The notes under the pieces are model-generated. The model had not been told where the DNA came from. It did not search any database and saw only the letters and a program-made list of their open reading frames with translations. Position numbers and translations under genes: made by a program. From Lysobacter capsici (GTDB lineage: Bacteria; Pseudomonadota; Gammaproteobacteria; Xanthomonadales; Xanthomonadaceae), in the NCBI RefSeq assembly GCF_018732085.1, contig NZ_CP076103.1:2604001-2668000 (forward strand): DNA of 64,000 nucleotides, given 5' to 3'. Positions 8,406 through 19,253 of this stretch are shown here, piece after piece (position 1 is the stretch's first letter; each line of letters starts with the position of its first letter).

Positions 8406-9539
8406 TCAGCGCTGCTTGCTGAGTTTTTCCATCGCCACGCGCACGCTGTACGACAGGCGCGAAATCGCCCGGGCGAGCTTGCCGATTTCGTCCTTGAGGT
8501 CGGCCTCGGCGATGGTGTGGTTCCACTTGCCGACGCTGAGTTCCTCGGCGACCGCGGTCAGGCGTTGGATCGGACGCAGCACCCGGTTCTGGATCAGGCT
8601 CCATTGCAGGCCCAGCAGCAACGCGCAGACCAGCAGGCCGATGCTGGAGATCCACAACGACTGCTTGACGATCACCCGGTTCACGTCGCTCTTGGGATAG
8701 GCCGCGACCAGGGTGAACCCCCAGTCGGCGACGTCCTGCTTGGTCACGACCCAGTCCGGCGGCAGATCGGTGACGATGCTGTTGATCTTGGCCGGATCCA
8801 GGCTGGCGCCGGTCTTGGACTGGAAACGCAGCTTGCCCTTGCCGTCGAATACCGCGATGAAACCCGACTCCAGCACCCGGCTGTCGTCGATCACGCGGGT
8901 GAGCGCCTGCAAGTCGGTCTTGTAGCCCACGTACCAGATGCCGATCGCGCGCGAGGTGTCGGAACCGGCGAACACCGGCTCATACCCGGTCACGTAGGGA
9001 TTGCCGAGGATGTCGACCACGCCGTAGAAGCTCTGGCCCTTGCGGATTTGCGCGATCGCCTTGCCCTGCGGATCGAGCACGGTGCCGATCGCGCGGTTGC
9101 CGTCGTCTTTCTTGACGTTGGTGGCGATGCGCACGAAATCGTCGCCGCTGCGCGAGAAAATCGTCGCCGTGCCCTGGGCGATCGAGGTCACGGTGTCGAC
9201 CAGCGCGAAGTTGTTGGCTTGCGGCGTGCCGCCCAGCAACAGATCGTTGGTGGAACGGGTATCGACGCGGGTTTGCGGACCGATGCTCGGGTTGCCGACG
9301 CGGTCGGCTTCATGGCGCAGCAGGCGCATCGAGCCCTGCACGCGTTCGAGCATGATCGAGTGGGTGACCGCGAACAGGCTCTGCAACGCGCTGGTCTGGC
9401 GGTCGATGGATTGGTCGGCGTTGGCCCGCACGCGGTTGGCTTCGACCATCGCCAGCACCACGGTGAGCGCGACCACCACGACAAGGACCAGGGCCAGAAT
9501 GGGCAGCAGCAGGCGTACCCGCAACGAGTGACTGATCAT
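8406..9539 (-). CDS. Cache-HAMP membrane sensor without an output domain
   Basis: A 377-residue inner-membrane protein: an N-terminal transmembrane helix (residues 8-30), a periplasmic Cache 3/Cache 2-type sensor of about 260 residues (motifs FALVDTVTSIAQGTATIFSR and KGQSFYGVVDILGNPYVTGYEPV), a second transmembrane helix near residue 300, then a HAMP segment (NRVLRPIQRLTAVAEELSVG). It stops after about 50 cytoplasmic residues with no kinase, GGDEF or methyl-accepting domain. Output may therefore go through the adjacent DUF4388-like protein. There is no frameshift or long open extension downstream to suggest truncation. Confidence 0.88.
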   Translation of the reverse strand: MISHSLRVRLLLPILALVLVVVVALTVVLAMVEANRVRANADQSIDRQTSALQSLFAVTHSIMLERVQGSMRLLRHEADRVGNPSIGPQTRVDTRSTNDLLLGGTPQANNFALVDTVTSIAQGTATIFSRSGDDFVRIATNVKKDDGNRAIGTVLDPQGKAIAQIRKGQSFYGVVDILGNPYVTGYEPVFAGSDTSRAIGIWYVGYKTDLQALTRVIDDSRVLESGFIAVFDGKGKLRFQSKTGASLDPAKINSIVTDLPPDWVVTKQDVADWGFTLVAAYPKSDVNRVIVKQSLWISSIGLLVCALLLGLQWSLIQNRVLRPIQRLTAVAEELSVGKWNHTIAEADLKDEIGKLARAISRLSYSVRVAMEKLSKQR

Positions 9540-10250
9540 CGCATTCTCCCCGAACGCAATAGTGATGAAGAGGGTCTATGCGTTGCCGCATGAGCGTGTT
9601 TCATCGCGCCGCGAGCGCTGCCGTTGCTTCGAATCGTGCTCGAACGGATGCGATTTTCGACCGTACGATAGCCGATCGATTCGGGTTGTCACGGGCGATT
9701 TTCGCGGCCGAAACGGCGTGGTTTTTTATTTGTGCGTTGATGGTGCAAGCGAGGTGCCGGCATCAAACGCGCATGCAATTTCCAGTGTGCGATCCGCATA
9801 TACGACGAAAGTTTGCGAGCTGATGGCGTCGCGCCGTACTGCAAGGGTTCGGCCGAAAATCCCGATGCAATCTATGTGGCGTTTGTTTGCCATTGTGGTG
9901 ATTTGGCTGTCGGCCACCTGTCGTTCGGCGAAGATCGGCCGCGCCGGACGGCGCACCGGCTCGCCAGTCAGGGGTGAATCGTGACCGATGCACGGTTTTG
10001 CGTTATCGCCATGCGCCAGTGCGGGCGGTCGCGCGCTTCTGCGAAGCGGTGTTGGCGATCGAGGCGGCGCTCGTTTGTTGCGTGGCGAAGTGGAAGCGCG
10101 CGAGGGATGCGGTGTTCGCCGCGCATTGCGTTGCAGCGAGTATTCCGTCGCATCGGACACAACCGCTCATGCACATGCGCTCGCGGCGATAGCGGCCGTG
10201 CAGACGCGACGGCGGGTATGCACGACGGCCAACGCGAGCCGCGCGATCGC
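9540..10250. other. Intergenic region of about 710 bases with no supported gene
   Basis: It lies between the Cache-HAMP gene and the DUF2721 gene. It is less GC-rich than the flanks and several frames are open for 70-140 codons on each strand, but none has a ribosome site or domain-like sequence. No tRNA-like or long hairpin structure stands out. Confidence 0.55.
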
Positions 10251-10733
10251 TCAGCTCTTTTGCTTGCGCGGGTTGTCCCGATCGAACTCGCGCTTCACTT
10301 CGGCGTCGAGCATGCTCACGCTCATGCGCGCCTCGCGGCCCAGGTTGATCGATGCCGCCAGCACCAGCAGCACGCCGCACATCGCCAGGCCGGTGGGCAC
10401 GCCGGTGATGCGGTAGTCGGTGAACTGGTCGATGCCGATCGACAAACTGGTGGCGACGAAGGCGGTCATCGCGCCGTACAGCAACTGCAGGCAGATCAGG
10501 ATCAGCCGCACCCGGCGACGGTGCAGGATTATCCGCGCTTCCAGGTAGTCGCGTGCATGCTCGTCGATCGTGTCCTCCAGCAAGGCCAACTGCTGGCGCA
10601 TGCGGTCGACCACGCGCGCGAGCCGGTTGTTGGACGACACCAGCAGCGAGGCGGTCGCGGTCAGGAAGAAGGCCGGCGTGATCATCGCCGAGACCACGGT
10701 GTAGTGGGTGCTCAGTTGCAGGGGATCGGCCAT
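10251..10733 (-). CDS. DUF2721 family membrane protein (copy 2)
   Basis: A 160-residue membrane protein with three hydrophobic segments: MITPAFFLTATASLLV near the N-terminus, then LICLQLLYGAMTAFVATSLSIG, then GLAMCGVLLVLAAS. The family hallmark PAFFLTATASLLVSSNNRLARVVDR is present, followed by a charged helix. The start is the ATG at 10733 giving MADPLQLSTHYTVVSA, parallel to its paralogue; the longer frame to 10787 lacks similarity. Function is unknown. It follows a closely related gene and arose by tandem duplication. Confidence 0.88.
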   Translation of the reverse strand: MADPLQLSTHYTVVSAMITPAFFLTATASLLVSSNNRLARVVDRMRQQLALLEDTIDEHARDYLEARIILHRRRVRLILICLQLLYGAMTAFVATSLSIGIDQFTDYRITGVPTGLAMCGVLLVLAASINLGREARMSVSMLDAEVKREFDRDNPRKQKS

Positions 10734-10830
10734 GGCGGGGTCCGTATTGCGAGCGTTCGGTGCGTCCGGATCGGCATGATGAGGCAACGGCGCCGTGTGC
10801 GAACGCGGGTGACGGGTGCGGATCGACGGA

Positions 10831-11322
10831 TCACGGCTGCGGCGGCCGCGCGGCCCAGCGCTTCATCGCGCTGGCGTGGCCGTGGTCCATTTCCTCGTTG
10901 ACCGCCTCGACCGCGAGCGAGGATTCGCGCGCCAGCAGCAGACTCGCGGCGAACATCGACAGCACGCCGAACGCGGCGAGCACGGTCGGCACCAGGCCGA
11001 GGCGATAGCCGAGCACCGCGTCGCCGGCGACGGTCAGGCTGGTGCCGACGAAGAAGCTGATCGCGGTGTACAGCAGCTGGCTGCCGCGCAGGATGATCCG
11101 GCTGCGCTTCTTCTGGCGCAGGATGTGGCGCTCGATCAGGTCGCGCTCCTCGGCGTCGTCGCTGTCGGCCAGTTCCTTGAGCAGCACGCGGGCGCGGTCG
11201 ATCACCCGCGCCAGGCGGTTGTTGGCCGACAGCAGCAGCGAGGCGGTCGCGGTCAGGAAGAACGCGGGAGCCAGCATCGCGGTCAGGATCGCGTAGTGGG
11301 CGAGGGTGGCGTTCTGGCTCAT
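10831..11322 (-). CDS. DUF2721 family membrane protein (copy 1)
   Basis: A 163-residue paralogue of the downstream gene with the same architecture (MLAPAFFLTATASLLLSANNRLARVIDRARVLL, a charged ERDLIERHILRQKKRSR helix, then two further membrane segments). The two genes are on the same strand with about 97 bases between coding parts. It is divergent from orn, whose start is 65 bases away, so the promoters must overlap. Function of the family is unknown. Confidence 0.88.
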   Translation of the reverse strand: MSQNATLAHYAILTAMLAPAFFLTATASLLLSANNRLARVIDRARVLLKELADSDDAEERDLIERHILRQKKRSRIILRGSQLLYTAISFFVGTSLTVAGDAVLGYRLGLVPTVLAAFGVLSMFAASLLLARESSLAVEAVNEEMDHGHASAMKRWAARPPQP

Positions 11323-11387
11323 CGCGGTGGGGTCGTCGGGCGGGGGCGTGGGCTATGATGCCGCGACCTGGGCACGACGGCGAGGCT

Positions 11388-11954
11388 ATGACCGAGAAAA
11401 ATGGACCCGAGCACCGGCTGATCTGGATCGATCTGGAGATGACCGGGCTGGACACCGACCGCGATTCCATCCTGGAAATCGCCACCGTGGTGACCGACGC
11501 GCAGCTCAACGTGCTGGCCGAAGGGCCGGAGCTGGCGATCGCCCATCCGCTCGAACGCCTGCAGGCGATGGACGAGTGGAACCGCAACCAGCACGGCAAG
11601 TCCGGGCTGTGGAAGCGGGTGCTCGAAGCCGGCGTGCCGATGGCGCAGGCCGAGAGCCGGACCGTGGATTTCCTGGCCCGCTGGGTGTCGCCGAACACCT
11701 CGCCGATCTGCGGCAATTCGATCTGCCAGGACCGCCGTTTCCTGCATCGCTGCATGCCGCGCCTGGAGCGCTACTTCCACTACCGCAACCTCGACGTCAG
11801 CACGATCAAGGAACTCGCGCGCCGCTGGGCGCCGGAGGTGCTGGCCGGGATGAGCAAGGACAGCAAGCACACCGCGCTGAGCGATGTGATGGATTCGATC
11901 GCCGAGCTCAAGCATTACCGCGCGGCGATGGGAAAGCTCGGCGGCCTGGGCTGA
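11388..11954 (+). CDS. orn: Oligoribonuclease
   Basis: A DEDDh 3'-5' exoribonuclease that degrades 2-5 nt RNAs, including pGpG from cyclic-di-GMP turnover. The 188-residue product shows LIWIDLEMTGLD (Asp15/Glu17), the conserved PICGNSICQDRRFL block and the terminal HTALSD motif. The start is the ATG of MTEKNGPEHRLIWID; a longer frame from 11355 adds 11 unlikely residues. Usually essential in Gammaproteobacteria. Confidence 0.97.
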   Translation: MTEKNGPEHRLIWIDLEMTGLDTDRDSILEIATVVTDAQLNVLAEGPELAIAHPLERLQAMDEWNRNQHGKSGLWKRVLEAGVPMAQAESRTVDFLARWVSPNTSPICGNSICQDRRFLHRCMPRLERYFHYRNLDVSTIKELARRWAPEVLAGMSKDSKHTALSDVMDSIAELKHYRAAMGKLGGLG

Positions 11955-12099
11955 GATCGCGCGGGCTTGTAATCGCTGCGGCAGGGCAGGAATCGACGCC
12001 TGCCTCGGCGCGGAGTCTGCAGCAGGACAAGCCGCGGTTGGGCGCCGATCAGTCGCGTGCGGTGTGTGTTCCCGCTTGGTAACACGACTATTGCGCTGA

Positions 12100-12141
12100 C
12101 CAGAACGACGAAACCCGCCTCGGCGGGTTTCGTCGTTCTGG
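12100..12141. terminator. Bidirectional rho-independent terminator
   Basis: A perfect inverted repeat with 20-base arms (CCAGAACGACGAAACCCGCC and its complement) separated by two bases. The AAA/TTT tracts inside the stem would serve either direction. It sits between the convergent orn (+) and DUF6508 (-) genes and can terminate both. Confidence 0.9.
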
Positions 12142-12154
12142 TGCGTGGAAATCG

Positions 12155-12589
12155 TCAGCTTCGCCGTGTCGCGACTTGGTTGCGCGATTCGGCGGCCAAC
12201 TGCTCCAGCCGCACCAGCAAGGCGTCGATATAGCCTTCCTGCACGCTCGTGCCCCAGGTGCCCTCGCTGACGCGCTCCAGACGATTGCAGTAGGTGAGCA
12301 TCGCGCGGATCGCGGCGAGGTCGGCGGTGGCGATGATCTGCCGATCGCGAATCCACACCTCGCATTGCTCGGGCTGGTAGCGCTTATCCAGCCAGCACGG
12401 TCGATTCAGAACCTTGAAAAACTCTACGACCGCCGGATGATAGAGGGGGCCGATCCAGATATAGCGCCCGGTAACCGGATCGGTGGTCGAATTCGATCCG
12501 AGCCACGCCTGGAATCCCGCTTCGCGGAAACGCGGCAAAAACGTCAGCAATTCGGCGACGTCGGCCGGCCCGGGCAGGGCGATGGACAT
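12155..12589 (-). CDS. DUF6508-like hypothetical protein
   Basis: A 144-residue soluble protein. The central stretch (GRYIWIGPLYHPAVVEFFKVL, then CWLDKRYQPEQ) and the C-terminal helix resemble the DUF6508 family, whose function is unknown. Its start lies 4 bases after the stop of the upstream mechanosensitive channel gene, so it is probably the last gene of a ppsA-mscS-DUF6508 transcript that ends at the bidirectional terminator. Confidence 0.75.
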   Translation of the reverse strand: MSIALPGPADVAELLTFLPRFREAGFQAWLGSNSTTDPVTGRYIWIGPLYHPAVVEFFKVLNRPCWLDKRYQPEQCEVWIRDRQIIATADLAAIRAMLTYCNRLERVSEGTWGTSVQEGYIDALLVRLEQLAAESRNQVATRRS

Positions 12590-12593
12590 GCGC

Positions 12594-13559
12594 TTACTTC
12601 TTTGCCGGTGGCGCCGGCTTCGGCACGTCGCCGTCGTCGGCGATCGACTTGGTCAGCAACTCGGCGATCGGCCGCCCATCCGCGTCGTGGTGATACACGT
12701 GCAGATCGCGCTGCGGATACGGGATGTTGAGGCCCTTGCCGATCAGTTCGTTGCGGATGCCTTCGGTGAGATCGCTCTTGGTCCGCATCAGGTTCGCGGT
12801 CTTGACCCAGGCGCGCAGTTCCAGATTGACGCTGCTTTCGGCCAGCGCGGTGACCAGCACTTCCGGCGCCGGGTCGGGCAACACGTTCGCGTGCGCATTG
12901 GCCAGGGCCAGCAGGGTTTCCTTGGCGGTCTTGAGGTCGTCGTCGTAGCCCACGCCGACGGTGAGGTCGATCCGGCGCTTCGGGTTGGCGGTGAAATTGA
13001 CGATGACCGCGGTGGTGATCAGGCTGTTGGGCAGCACGATCACTCGGTTGTCGATGGTGCGCAGGCGGGTCTGGAACACCCGGATCTGCTCGACCGTGCC
13101 TTCCACGCCCGCGGCCTGCACGTAGTCGCCGGCGCGGAACGGACGCAGCACGATCAGCATCACGCCCGAGGCGATGTTGGACAGCGAGTCCTTCAGCGCC
13201 AGGCCGATCGCCAGGCCCGCGGCGCCGAGCACCGCGAGCACCGAGGTCATCGGCACGCCGACCTGCTGCAACGCGGCGACCGCGACGATCACCACCATCG
13301 CCGCATAGGCGATGTTGCGCAGGAAGCCGCGCAGGGTGACTTCCATGTTGGCGCGGGTCATGACCCGCTCCAGCGCCCGCGACAGCCACTTGGCCACCCA
13401 CAGGCCGATCAGCAGGATCGCCAGCGCGCCGAGCAGGGTCAGGCCCTTGGTCTGCGCCCAGGCGGTCAGCTTGTCGATGTCGAAGCCGGCCTCAAGTCCC
13501 AGCAGGGACTTGGGCACGATGGCCTGCGCGATCTCCTGTTTTGCCGTGTCGCCCGCCAT
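12594..13559 (-). CDS. Small-conductance mechanosensitive channel, MscS family
   Basis: A 321-residue channel protein. An N-terminal soluble lead precedes three membrane helices (GLTLLGALAILLIGLWVAKWL, AAMVVIVAVAALQQVG, VLAVLGAAGLAIGLALKDSLSNIASG). The last is the pore-lining TM3 with the Gly/Ala packing pattern of MscS. It is followed by the beta domain (RPFRAGDYVQAAGVEGTVEQI, LPNSLI) and the alpha-beta cytoplasmic cage. It ends in a short Pro/Lys tail. It begins 7 bases after the ppsA stop, so they are probably cotranscribed. Confidence 0.94.
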   Translation of the reverse strand: MAGDTAKQEIAQAIVPKSLLGLEAGFDIDKLTAWAQTKGLTLLGALAILLIGLWVAKWLSRALERVMTRANMEVTLRGFLRNIAYAAMVVIVAVAALQQVGVPMTSVLAVLGAAGLAIGLALKDSLSNIASGVMLIVLRPFRAGDYVQAAGVEGTVEQIRVFQTRLRTIDNRVIVLPNSLITTAVIVNFTANPKRRIDLTVGVGYDDDLKTAKETLLALANAHANVLPDPAPEVLVTALAESSVNLELRAWVKTANLMRTKSDLTEGIRNELIGKGLNIPYPQRDLHVYHHDADGRPIAELLTKSIADDGDVPKPAPPAKK

Positions 13560-13566
13560 GCCGCGC

Positions 13567-15948
<2,382 letters not shown>

Positions 15949-16082
15949 GGCACACTATCTCCGAGGGGGGCGAGGACGCGTCCGGCGCGGCCAAGCGGAT
16001 ATGATCGCCCGGGTGTCGGGTGCATACAAGCTTGATCCGGCGAGGTTTTTCGTATTGGTGCAGCTTTCTGACGAGGTTATCG

Positions 16083-16904
16083 ATGGCAGGGACCCGACCG
16101 GTTTTCTACGTTTCCGACGGCACCGGCATCACCGCCGAGACGATCGGCCACAGCTTGCTCACCCAGTTCACCGAAACGCGTTTCGTGACCGATCGCATCT
16201 CGTTCGTCGACAGCGTCGAGCGGGCGCAGGAGGTCGCGGCCAAGATCCGCGAGGCCGCCGTGTCCTACGGTGTACGCCCGGTGGTGATCAACTCGTGCAT
16301 GGACGGCGAGGTCGGCGCGGCCCTGGCCGAGAGCGGGGCGCTGATGCTGGACGTATTCGCGCCGTTCATCGAGCCGCTGGAGCGCGAACTGCAGGAACTG
16401 CGCCAGCGCCGGATCGGCCAGGCCCACGGCATCGCCGATTTCGACACGTATCACCGCCGCATCAACGCGATGAACTTCGCCCTGACCCACGACGACGGCC
16501 AGAGCGTGGACTACAACGAGGCCGACCTGATCCTGGTGGCGGTGTCGCGCGCCGGCAAGACCCCGACCTGCGTCTACCTGGCCCTGCATTACGGGGTCCG
16601 CGCGGCCAACTACCCGCTGACCGAGGAAGACCTCGAACACGACCGCCTGCCGCCGCGGCTGCGCCCGTACCGCAACAAGCTGTTCGGCCTGACCATCGAC
16701 CCGGTCCGGCTGCAGCAGATCCGCCAGGAACGCCGGCCCAACTCGCGCTACGCCCAGTTCGAGACCTGCAAGCGCGAGGTCGCAGCGGCCGAAATGATGT
16801 TCCGCGCCGAACGCATCTCGACCCTGAGCACCACCCACACCTCGATCGAGGAGATCGCCAGCAAGGTGCTGACGACGCTGGGGATTCATCGCGAGATGTT
16901 TTGA
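16083..16904 (+). CDS. ppsR: PEP synthase regulatory protein (bifunctional kinase/pyrophosphorylase)
   Basis: A DUF299-family enzyme that inactivates PEP synthase by ADP-dependent phosphorylation of a Thr next to the catalytic His and reverses this with phosphate. The 273-residue product has the family N-terminus RPVFYVSDGTGITAETIGHSLL, the P-loop AVSRAGKTPTCVYLA, and the C-terminal block RAERISTLSTTHTSIEEIASKVL. The start is the ATG of MAGTRP. It is divergent from ppsA with 134 bases between. The target motif (RTCH) is present in the ppsA product. Confidence 0.96.
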   Translation: MAGTRPVFYVSDGTGITAETIGHSLLTQFTETRFVTDRISFVDSVERAQEVAAKIREAAVSYGVRPVVINSCMDGEVGAALAESGALMLDVFAPFIEPLERELQELRQRRIGQAHGIADFDTYHRRINAMNFALTHDDGQSVDYNEADLILVAVSRAGKTPTCVYLALHYGVRAANYPLTEEDLEHDRLPPRLRPYRNKLFGLTIDPVRLQQIRQERRPNSRYAQFETCKREVAAAEMMFRAERISTLSTTHTSIEEIASKVLTTLGIHREMF

Positions 16905-16907
16905 TGT

Positions 16908-16970
16908 TCGGGATTCGGGATTCGGGATTCGGGATTCGGGAATCGGGAATCGGGAATCGGGAATCGGGAA
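16908..16970. repeat. Heptamer array (ATTCGGG)n changing to (AATCGGG)n
   Basis: Directly after the ppsR stop come about four to five tandem ATTCGGG units and then about four AATCGGG units, a single-base change of phase within one array. The same heptamer occurs between guaB and guaA. It is probably slippage-prone and of variable length between strains. No coding function. Confidence 0.85.
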
Positions 16971-16993
16971 GGGCCGAGGCTGCAGTAATGAAA

Positions 16994-17016
16994 AACCCGC
17001 TTTTCAGCGGGTTTTT
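16994..17016 (+). terminator. Rho-independent terminator of ppsR
   Basis: Stem AACCCGCT/AGCGGGTT with a 4-base loop, followed by a T tract, 90 bases after the ppsR stop. Confidence 0.88.
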
Positions 17017-17047
17017 TCATGTTCGCCGCGTGGGGCTGGCTTGCGAC

Positions 17048-17076
17048 TGTAGGAGCGGCGCGAGCCGCGACCGCGA
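17048..17076. repeat. REP-like palindromic element
   Basis: Contains TGTAGGAGCGGCGCGAGC and the complementary half CGCGACCGCG, the form of the short extragenic palindromes common in Xanthomonadaceae and Pseudomonas. A single copy is seen here. The rest of the 16905-17278 gap shows nothing else of note. Confidence 0.65.
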
Positions 17077-17278
17077 ATCCACACCCACGTCGCAGACACC
17101 GATGCAGATCGGCAGATTCATATACGGTGGGGTGGGGCGCCGCGGATACTGAACGGCGGCTGGCGGGAAACGCCCGAGGCGGCTGCGAAGATCATCGCGA
17201 AAGAGCCTATAAATTAGGCCTTTTTCGCGATTTCGTCAATCCTGCCGCGATCCGCTGCAGGCGTGTAGGATCGCCTGC

Positions 17279-17830
17279 ATGACCCATACCGCATCGCGTT
17301 TCGCACGTCTGCCCAAGCTCAGCCGTTTCGGCTGGCTGATGGGCTTGTACGCGGAGAATCACGGACGTTTTTCGCGCCTGTTCGCGCCGGCCCAACTCAC
17401 CCCCGGCACCTACCTGTCCGACATCGGCGACGGCCTGGACCTGCGCCTGGACGTGATCGAGCAACATCGCTACACCACCGAACTGCGCCTGACCTACGCC
17501 GTGCTCGATCCGCTTACTGGCGAGCCCGATCCTTCGGCGTATCTGCGCCTGTACCACGACACCGAGCAGGTCGAGGCCACCCACTGCTACGTCGGCCGCC
17601 GCTGGCAGGACGTGATCGGCCTGTACCCGCCGCCGGCCGAAGTGATCGGCCACCGCATGCGGATGAATACTTTTTTAGGAAAGTGGCTCGAGTATCTAGC
17701 CGAACGTGGTCATGGCATGGCAACATTGCGCCCGGTCGAACAAGGCCCCTCGCAACCGGACCCGGAAGGGTCGAATCCTTCGGGAAGCGGTGACGGGGGA
17801 GCGGGAAAAAATCTAGCGATGAATGCTTGA
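17279..17830 (+). CDS. DUF1249 family protein
   Basis: A 183-residue soluble protein. The first 140 or so residues match DUF1249 (LSRFGWLMGLYAENHGRFSRLF, then EQHRYTTELRLTYAV, AYLRLYHDTEQVEA, NTFLGKWLEYLAERGHG). The C-terminal tail of about 35 residues is Pro/Ser/Gly-rich and probably disordered. Function is unknown; in many gammaproteobacteria this family neighbours nudF/cpdA-type genes, which are not seen here. It is followed by the tRNA-Ala gene. Confidence 0.88.
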   Translation: MTHTASRFARLPKLSRFGWLMGLYAENHGRFSRLFAPAQLTPGTYLSDIGDGLDLRLDVIEQHRYTTELRLTYAVLDPLTGEPDPSAYLRLYHDTEQVEATHCYVGRRWQDVIGLYPPPAEVIGHRMRMNTFLGKWLEYLAERGHGMATLRPVEQGPSQPDPEGSNPSGSGDGGAGKNLAMNA

Positions 17831-17875
17831 CGACATCGCTGAACGCCCGCTAAGATGTTCGTCTTTCCAGCACGT

Positions 17876-17951
<76 letters not shown>

Positions 17952-18007
17952 CTCTTCGGAATTGAAAGGGTTTTCGAAAGAGTTAGCTGCAAGAACAAAT
18001 CGGTTTT

Positions 18008-18083
18008 GTCCCCATCGTCTAGAGGCCTAGGACATTACCCTTTCACGGTAGCGACCGGGGTTCGAATCCCCGTGGGGACGCCA
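18008..18083 (+). tRNA. tRNA-Glu (anticodon TTC); integration target
   Basis: Acceptor GTCCCCA/TGGGGAC, anticodon loop CTTTCAC (anticodon TTC), T arm CCGGG-TTCGAAT-CCCCG region, encoded CCA. The last 17 bases are the attachment core repeated at 22485 and 25608, so the gene remained intact when elements inserted at its 3' end. Confidence 0.97.
18067..18083 (+). repeat. Attachment-site core, copy 1 (attL inside tRNA-Glu)
   Basis: The sequence TCCCCGTGGGGACGCCA forms the T-stem/acceptor end of tRNA-Glu. It contains the perfect palindrome TCCCC-GT-GGGGA. Identical copies occur at 22485-22501 and 25608-25624, at the junctions of low-GC DNA. Confidence 0.9.
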
Positions 18084-18088
18084 AGCAA

Positions 18089-18124
18089 AGCAGAAGGCCG
18101 CCGAAAGGCGGCCTTCTGCTTTTC
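18089..18124 (+). terminator. Terminator after tRNA-Glu
   Basis: Stem AGCAGAAGGCCGCC/GGCGGCCTTCTGCT with a GAAA loop, followed by TTTT. It lies inside element 1 and so replaced the chromosomal tRNA terminator, which is now displaced to 25629. Confidence 0.9.
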
Positions 18125-19253
18125 TATGCTTGCCATGTAGTGATCGCGTCGAAAATCGGGGAAGTTGATGCGGTAGCAGATGCCACCGCACAGCGTTAGA
18201 GGATCCATGTCTACGCGTTCAACGAGGGAAGCAATGACGGACCAGAGCAAATCGCTCCGGCCCGTTTCTTTTGCTTCGCGGCCGATGCGAGTGATCATTC
18301 GCACGACGTCCGTCACGCTGATCTCGTTGATGCAACTCGCACGCTCAGCTTCCGCTTCGAGTACCAGCAGGCTCAGGGCCTTTTCGGCTCTTGCTTTTTC
18401 AATGACTTCTATCTTGCGTAGCGCTGGCGACGGGTCGGCGAGTTGCGCCGCCATGTCTAGGGTCTTGCTGATGCGCTCGCTCAGCTCGGCGCTGCAGCAG
18501 CCACTTTGCGTATCTCGGCCAGATCTGTTTCCGCCGCAAGCGAGGCCTTCGTGCCGGCCAGGATTGCAGGTGCAAAGTCGGGCGAATTTAGATCCGCCAT
18601 TACCTGCTCACCGAACTGCGCCTCGATCATCGAGCGCGAGACCGAGCGCGCTTGGCCTTTGTGTTCGTACCGATAACGGTCTGATTCCGACCACCACTTA
18701 GTGCCATCCGGTACGAAAAGGATGCCGCCGAGCAAGGCGGCCGAGTCGCGATCGCGCTGCTCCGTACGATGATTCGTCTTTTGCGCTTGACGCTTTCTCA
18801 AGACGATCGAGCAGCAACTGCGCGTCGGTGTCGGAGATAAGGGCAGGGTGGGTGTCGCGTTGAATGACCCACTCGGACCGCGGCCGGCGCTTCTCGCCGC
18901 CAACGTACGACCCACCGGCGCGTTCCTGGCCGCGTTAGGCGCCAGGCACGGCCGCAGCGCGGCTGCGCTGGCCAGCGCCGGCATTGGCGAAGGAGTCGCT
19001 GCAGCTTCGTCGATCAGCATCTTGGCCGCGTTCGGACGTGCCGTTCGTAACCGCGGATCGGATTAGCGGTGAGTGCCCGATTGGTGACCCGTATTGCGTT
19101 AAGAGTAGGGACGCTAACGCGCGTCGATCATTCGAATATTTTCAATCGAGAGGACATCGCACAATCAGGGCAATTCGAGAGGTCGTTACGTGAGTGCTAA
19201 TCTCAATTGTGGCAACGATTTTCTGTTTTTTACCTACTGATAGGACCTAGATC

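Larger units (their letters stand above)
18035..18945 (-). pseudogene. Serine site-specific recombinase remnant, frameshifted
   Basis: The minus strand carries the C-terminal half of a large serine recombinase in three frames. First comes a segment resembling the recombinase domain (KRRPRSEWVIQRDTHPALI, SDTDAQLLLDRLEKA). Next is the ribbon-like region ALLGGILFVPDGTKWW, without the expected cysteines. Then follows a helical segment (AELSERISKTLDMAAQLADPS to VEAEAERASC-type and GGICYRINFPDFRRDHY). Shifts lie near 18790 and near 18490. The catalytic N-terminal resolvase domain is absent. The last frame has no own stop and runs antisense through tRNA-Glu to 18035, giving the tell-tale GVPTGIRTPVATVKG tail. 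It is probably the decayed integrase of element 1. Confidence 0.72.

Noticed and set aside
9726..10160. 144-codon minus-strand frame in the 9.5-10.2 kb gap
   Set aside because: No ribosome site; composition looks random and overlaps other equally long frames.
18035..18083. C-terminal coding part of the minus-strand frame inside tRNA-Glu
   Set aside because: The peptide GVPTGIRTPVATVKG is simply the antisense of the tRNA gene, a common annotation artefact.
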